NCBI GenBank assembly: GCA_009602725.1
Contig: WELB01000009.1
Span: forward strand, 521,560-535,442
DNA length: 13,883 nt
Reading direction: 5' to 3'
Source of the DNA: Spirogloea muscicola
Lineage: Eukaryota > Streptophyta > Zygnematophyceae > Spirogloeales > Spirogloeaceae
In this document: piece by piece, positions 8,687 through 13,883 of the stretch
Numbering within the stretch: position 1 is the first letter of the stretch
How the letters are laid out: each line of letters starts with the position of its first letter
Made by a program: the position numbers and the translations under genes
The notes under the pieces: model-generated
Databases searched by the model: none
What the model was told of the DNA's origin: nothing
The model's input: only the letters and a program-made list of their open reading frames with translations

Positions 8687-8830
8687 ACCAGTCTCCCGGG
8701 GTCGGGCACCGCCCAGGAGGCGCTGCTTCGTGCCAGGTACCAGTCTCCGGCTCCGGGAGTTGTGCACCGTGGCGCTGCTTTGTGCCGCGCACCGGTCTCC
8801 TGGTACGTTTCCCCATTCGTCAGGCACGGC
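8687..8830 (-). repeat. GC-rich tandem module, copy 1
   Basis: Contains about two and a half degenerate units of roughly 50 bp, each with ACC-GTCTCC, a GCACCG and a GGCGCTGCTT-GTGCC block. The same module lies at 10716-10830 in the opposite orientation. It adjoins LTR copy A and may be an expansion within a variant LTR. The shared flank CCTGACGAATGG also occurs at about 10500, so the two copies are collinear beyond the tandem part. Confidence 0.65.
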
Positions 8831-8937
8831 CCTCCAGGGGAAGACCTTGGGGCTACTCTACTTACATCCTCGGGGTGAAGGATGGCAAGTGAAATGCATC
8901 AAGTGGTAGGCAGAGGCCAGACTCGGCAGTCAAACAG

Positions 8938-9298
8938 TGACGCCTAGAGAGAGGCACAGTCCTGCTGCTGCCTGCTGCCGCAGCTACCGCCACAGCTCTG
9001 CTGCTGCCGCCTTCTGCTCATCCCGTCGCCGCAGCTCGTCCCTGGGGGTCTCGCCGGCTCTCTGTAAGTGCTATGGCTGCGGCCCCATGTAGGAACAGCT
9101 ACTAAGCCGCTGACCCTCAGTAGAGTCACCACCTTCTGGCGGTGCCTCAGGGTAAGACTTCCGCTGCACTCTGTGCGCTGGTGCACTCTGTACTTTGCAC
9201 TCTGCACTCTGTAGGAGGGTTGTCTGTAAAACGTCCTATGTCCGAACCCCAACCACGTACTTACCCCTAGCTGTGTGTATAGGGGTAGGGACGTTACA
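8938..9298 (+). mobile_element. Copia-like LTR, copy B (left arm of palindrome)
   Basis: A 361-bp LTR starting TGACGCC and ending GTTACA, so it has the usual TG...CA ends. It is immediately followed by a primer-binding site. It is an imperfect inverted copy of 9379-9731, matching along the whole length, including CGCCGGCTCTCTGTAAGTGC and TGCCTCAGGGTAAGACTTCC on its own strand. The ends are set by the similarity and the TG/CA rule; no target-site duplication was found. Confidence 0.75.
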
Positions 9299-9299
9299 T

Positions 9300-9310
9300 T
9301 GGTATCGGAG
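9300..9310 (+). other. Retroelement primer-binding site (tRNA-iMet type)
   Basis: TGGTATCGGAG lies two bases after LTR copy B and matches, with one change, the TGGTATCAGAG site complementary to the 3' end of initiator tRNA-Met used by many plant Copia elements. A short frame from ATG 9336 (METRPARCKVTS) may be the remnant of a gag start. Confidence 0.8.
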
Positions 9311-9366
9311 GAAACCTTGCACTGTCAGCCGTATCATGGAAACGAGGCCAGCCAGATGCAAGGTCA

Positions 9367-9378
9367 CCTCTGATACCA
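9367..9378 (-). other. Retroelement primer-binding site (tRNA-iMet type), opposite strand
   Basis: On the - strand, TGGTATCAGAGG directly follows the CACA end of LTR copy C. It matches the canonical initiator tRNA-Met primer site. It points towards the site at 9300-9310, so two element 5' ends face each other with almost no internal sequence between. Confidence 0.85.
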
Positions 9379-9731
9379 TGTGACGAGCCCACTCCTATAC
9401 ACACAGTAAGGGGTTAGTACGTCCTCGTTGGAGTTCGGACGTATGAGGTTCTAGTGACAACCCTCCTACAGAGTGAAACGCCAGCGCACACAGCGCATAC
9501 ACGCGCGCACAGTGCAGCGGAAGTCTTACCCTGAGGCACCCCCCAAGAGCGGTGACTCCACTGCGGGTCAGCGGCTTATTAGCTGTGCCCACATGGGGCG
9601 CAGGGAGCCATAGCACTTACAGAGAGCCGGCGAGGCCCGCAGCGACGAGCCGCGGCGACGGGCTGAGCAGCAGACTGTGGCGGCGGCTGCGGCAGCAGGC
9701 AGCAGCAGGGCTGTGCCTCCCTCTGGCGGCA
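9379..9731 (-). mobile_element. Copia-like LTR, copy C (right arm of palindrome)
   Basis: On the - strand this 353-bp LTR starts TGCCGCC and ends CGTCACA, followed by the primer-binding site. It is the inverted partner of copy B, with scattered substitutions and short indels. Its 3' half is also shared by partial copy A at 8558-8686. Confidence 0.78.
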
Positions 9732-10338
9732 CTACCATGATCATCCTCGAGGGGACCATCTTTACCCGTGTGCCATGGATATCTACGGAGGCTACGGCGT
9801 GAAAAGGTCCTCCCTGATCCAGCATCTGGCCCGGCTGGTTGATGCGCGTCGTCGAAGTCGGGGGGGTAGCTTGGGCCACTCCAGCATTCCGCAGGCCTTA
9901 GTTGCATATTACAGAATGCGGCTCTCGCTTAGTTTGCAGCGCTCGCAAGCATTGGCTCTTCATCAACGTGCAGGGCGCGCTCTAAGTCAGGCCTCCGGCT
10001 TTCGTGGCGGCGCTCCAGCTGCCCAAGTTAGCTTGTCAGCTTTGTGCTCACCCGTGGGTATTGATGTCACCTTAGGCACCTTACTTTAGGTATATTTAGC
10101 CTTGTTTAGTCTGCAGTAGCCTTCGCCTGAACAATGTACTGGCTAGAATTGGCCTCCCTTTCATTTCATGCGCCCCGCGCGCCTTCCCTCTGGACGTCAC
10201 TAGGTCGACTGCTAAGTCTGGCCTCGGCCCACTACTTGTGTAGCGTTCCACCTACCACCACTCCCGTGGGTGTGACGAGGGCAGCCCCAAGGTCCACCCC
10301 TGGAAGCTGGACGAGCTAAGTTGGTGGTAGAAGGACAT
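9732..10338. other. Probable element-derived DNA; no gene supported
   Basis: A frame at 9775-10089 (MDIYGGYGVKRSSLIQHLAR onward, with an Arg/Leu/Gln-rich middle) is open for 104 codons but matches no domain I know. Two short similar blocks, CTCTAAGTCAGGCCTCCGG near 9979 and CTAAGTCTGGCCTCGG near 10212, suggest further degenerate repetition. Most likely this is repeat debris flanking the LTR palindrome. Confidence 0.35.
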
Positions 10339-10460
10339 CTAGTATTCAGGCATCGATTAGCGACCTTCATGTTTGACCCGTGATTACTGAGCGGGTTAAT
10401 CTGCTGTAGATTATGTAGTTCTTTAGATGTGCTTGCCTTTGTACTTGGCCATTTGGCCTT
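10339..10460 (+). repeat. Dispersed repeat copy 2
   Basis: Similar in order and orientation to 68-190: TAGCGACC, then TACTGAGCGGGT, then the nearly exact TGTGCTTGCCTTTGTACTTGGCCA and TGGCC. The sequence between the blocks is clearly diverged, so the copies are old. Confidence 0.65.
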
Positions 10461-10539
10461 CGTTTGTTTCAAGTACACGAATTGTCCGTGGAGGTGCGGG
10501 CCTGACGAATGGAAACAGCTTTTCCAATATAAGGCGGGG

Positions 10540-10700
10540 GCTGTGAAAGAAAAGAAAGTGCGCGCCCATAGAGAAAAAGAAAGAGCGCGCCCATAGAGAA
10601 AGGGGGCCAGCAAAGCCAGCCCAGAAAAGAATGGACAATGTCAATAGCCAAAAAGGCCAGCCCATCAAGAATGAACAAGGTCAAAAGGGCCGAAAGCTCG
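10540..10700 (+). repeat. Short tandem units with GCGCGCCCATAGAGAAA
   Basis: Two adjacent units of about 28 bp carry GAAAG-GCGCGCCCATAGAGAAA. These are followed by two related units starting GGCCAGC and containing AAGAATG-ACAA. The first motif appears once, reversed, at 217-234. It reads as repeat-element sequence with no coding content. Confidence 0.7.
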
Positions 10701-10715
10701 ACTGTGGATACGTGT

Positions 10716-10830
10716 CCAGGAGACCGGTGCGCGGCACGAAACAGCGCCTCGGTGCACAACTCCTGGAGACTTGTGCGCGGCACGAAGCGGCGCCTCCTGG
10801 GCGGTGCACGCGCAAGCCCGGGGCCTCGGA
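10716..10830 (+). repeat. GC-rich tandem module, copy 2
   Basis: Two units of AGGAGAC-GTGCGCGGCACGAA-C-GCGCCT followed by GGTGCAC. It is the inverted counterpart of 8687-8830. Together with 10480-10530 it keeps the same order of blocks as the other copy, supporting a common mobile ancestor. Confidence 0.65.
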
Positions 10831-12231
10831 CCGCATGTGGCTACACATACATGAGGAGCAAAGTCTCCGCTTACATTTGGTACTCCCAAACTATAGCTAT
10901 ATACACGGTCATGTAAGGTTACGGACACCGTTGGCACGCCCAAACGGAGGGAACAGTACAGGGCATCTGACTAAGAGCGGTCCCCAACTTCTAGAGGATC
11001 ACGCAAAGTGATGTTTTACCAACTACCCCACCAGTTTCCAGAAATTTAGAGAGATTAGTGGCCGTCACTTTGCTAAGAAGCTAAGTGATGGAGTGTTTTC
11101 ACAACATTGCGAAGATAAAGACTAGTGGGCCACCAGCTTTGTCGAAGTCACCAAGCGACCCTTGAATCCAATTTTGAATGGAGATAAGTCCATGCGGAGG
11201 ACCTCATTATAGTCTGCTGACTGCAAGGGCCGATGCTTGTGTTGTGTTACGAAACATAATGCACACTAAAATCCGGACTCAACCAAAGCAAGCCGCATAT
11301 GTTTCAGCAATGCTCCACAGGCTCTCCAAAGCCTCAACCTGGACATCCTTGAGAGCAATACCCCACACTCATTTTCGACTCCATTCAGTGGGATACTCTG
11401 CTTCCCAAAGATGTGGGAGGCAGCCAACCATGGTGCACTTGCAAGTTGCCAATCGATCGCACTATGGTCGCATTACCTTGTCGGAAATACAGCCATAGTG
11501 GCTTGGGTACAGTACATCATCATCCTGAAGACCCTACAAGCCATTTGATCGGTCCATGCATGTAATGTGAGCGAGGCAGACATGTTGCCAGGCATGGTAT
11601 GCCGGATGCTTTTCTCCACTTTCCAGTACTCTCAGTAGATGACAAATTTGACTTAGTGCTCGAACACACTTTCCCATCCTGTAGCAGGACTCCCACTGTT
11701 ATGGGGTGGACTCGTCAAATCAGTCAGCCACAACCTCGTAATGGCCGACTTACTGAGCTCGATCTGATGCTATTTATTTTCGTGCAAGTATCAGTGTATC
11801 ACTCGCTTCTTCATGCACCCTTGATCTACATCGCTGTGCCTGCTATAGGTTATGAAGCGTCTCCTGCACTTATGTGCCCTTCGGACCTTGTACGAAGTCA
11901 ATAATGATGAAAGAACACAATGTCAGCTCAAGCCTGAAGCCCCTCTGGAATCTCTGGTTAATAGGAGGAAATGATCGTTTTATGAAGTTTGCTATATTGA
12001 TAGTGCTGTGAAAAGTAGCAGGAAGATTTTGGTAATATGCTTTGTACAGCCCAAGCTCGTTATACAGCAGGTGCCTGGGGTGATGCTAAATGAAGGCAAA
12101 CCTTATGGTGGGCCAAGGGCAACCTGAAGCTGATGCTTGTTGGCCAGATTAGACAACCAAAAGCAAGAGATGACCTCGAGGGCCGCTTCACAGCCCTGGA
12201 CTTGCGCAGCTGACAGGCCACTCTCATACAA
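10831..12231. other. Gene-poor stretch before FabZ; no gene supported
   Basis: No frame is convincing. The best are a 106-codon frame at 11178-11498 and a 101-codon frame at 11599-11904 on the + strand. The latter contains VDDKFDLVLEHTF, which faintly resembles the post-I region of thiol/halide methyltransferases, but no SAM-binding motif or partner exon is present. The last part must include the 3' UTR of FabZ on the - strand. No TGTAA was found close after the FabZ stop on that strand. Confidence 0.35.

Positions 12232-13883
<1,652 letters not shown>

Noticed and set aside
8653-8909. Overlapping 77 to 79 codon frames on both strands
   Set aside because: They arise from the GC-rich tandem module and are open in several frames at once, which indicates composition rather than coding.
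9775-10089. 104-codon frame beside the LTR palindrome
   Set aside because: No recognisable gag, protease, integrase or reverse transcriptase motif; it sits in repeat debris.
11599-11904. Possible methyltransferase relic (VDDKFDLVLEHTF)
   Set aside because: Only one short stretch resembles the thiol/halide methyltransferase family; there is no SAM-binding motif or neighbouring exon, so chance similarity cannot be excluded.

Overview
The window looks like nuclear DNA from a green alga, or less likely another early-diverging green plant. The evidence is genes split by GT-AG introns of roughly 90 to 1000 bp with TGCAG-type acceptors, a plant-type (nepenthesin-like) aspartic protease, a plastid-type FabZ, GC-rich CCG-repeat promoter DNA, and a TGTAA motif about 105 nt after the protease stop, which is the usual chlorophyte poly(A) signal. 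The species cannot be named from the sequence. There is no tRNA, rRNA, CRISPR array or bacterial-style operon.

Three genes are well supported. On the + strand, six exons (734-4446) encode a secreted A1-family aspartic protease with both DTGS catalytic motifs and a long Pro/His-rich C-terminal tail that ends in a 12-residue repeat. Also on the + strand, two exons (6326-6840) encode the small mitochondrial import chaperone Tim8, with its twin CX3C motifs. On the - strand, four exons (13770 down to 12232) encode 3-hydroxyacyl-ACP dehydratase FabZ of plastid fatty acid synthesis. Its N-terminus is cut off by a run of 113 A that ends the window.

Between these lie two stretches that read as protein in pieces but are broken by frameshifts and stop codons: one on the - strand (4969-5656, perhaps to 5935) between the protease and Tim8, and one on the + strand (7498-8080) after Tim8. 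They are probably decayed genes or genes with unresolved splicing; I could not assign a family. A GC-rich block with a (CCG)12 repeat separates the - strand relic from Tim8 and looks like a divergent promoter region.

From about 8558 to 10990 the DNA is repeat-derived. The clearest element is a large imperfect palindrome made of two Copia-like LTRs facing each other, each followed by a primer-binding site matching initiator tRNA-Met. A third partial LTR and composite GC-rich modules lie around it. One of these repeat families recurs at the left edge of the window (about 68-260). From about 11000 to 12231 no gene can be supported. The three intact genes serve unrelated housekeeping or secretory roles (extracellular proteolysis, mitochondrial import, plastid lipid synthesis) and do not form a cluster. 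I found no convincing new biological system; the most interesting signals are the protease tail and the inverted LTR palindrome.
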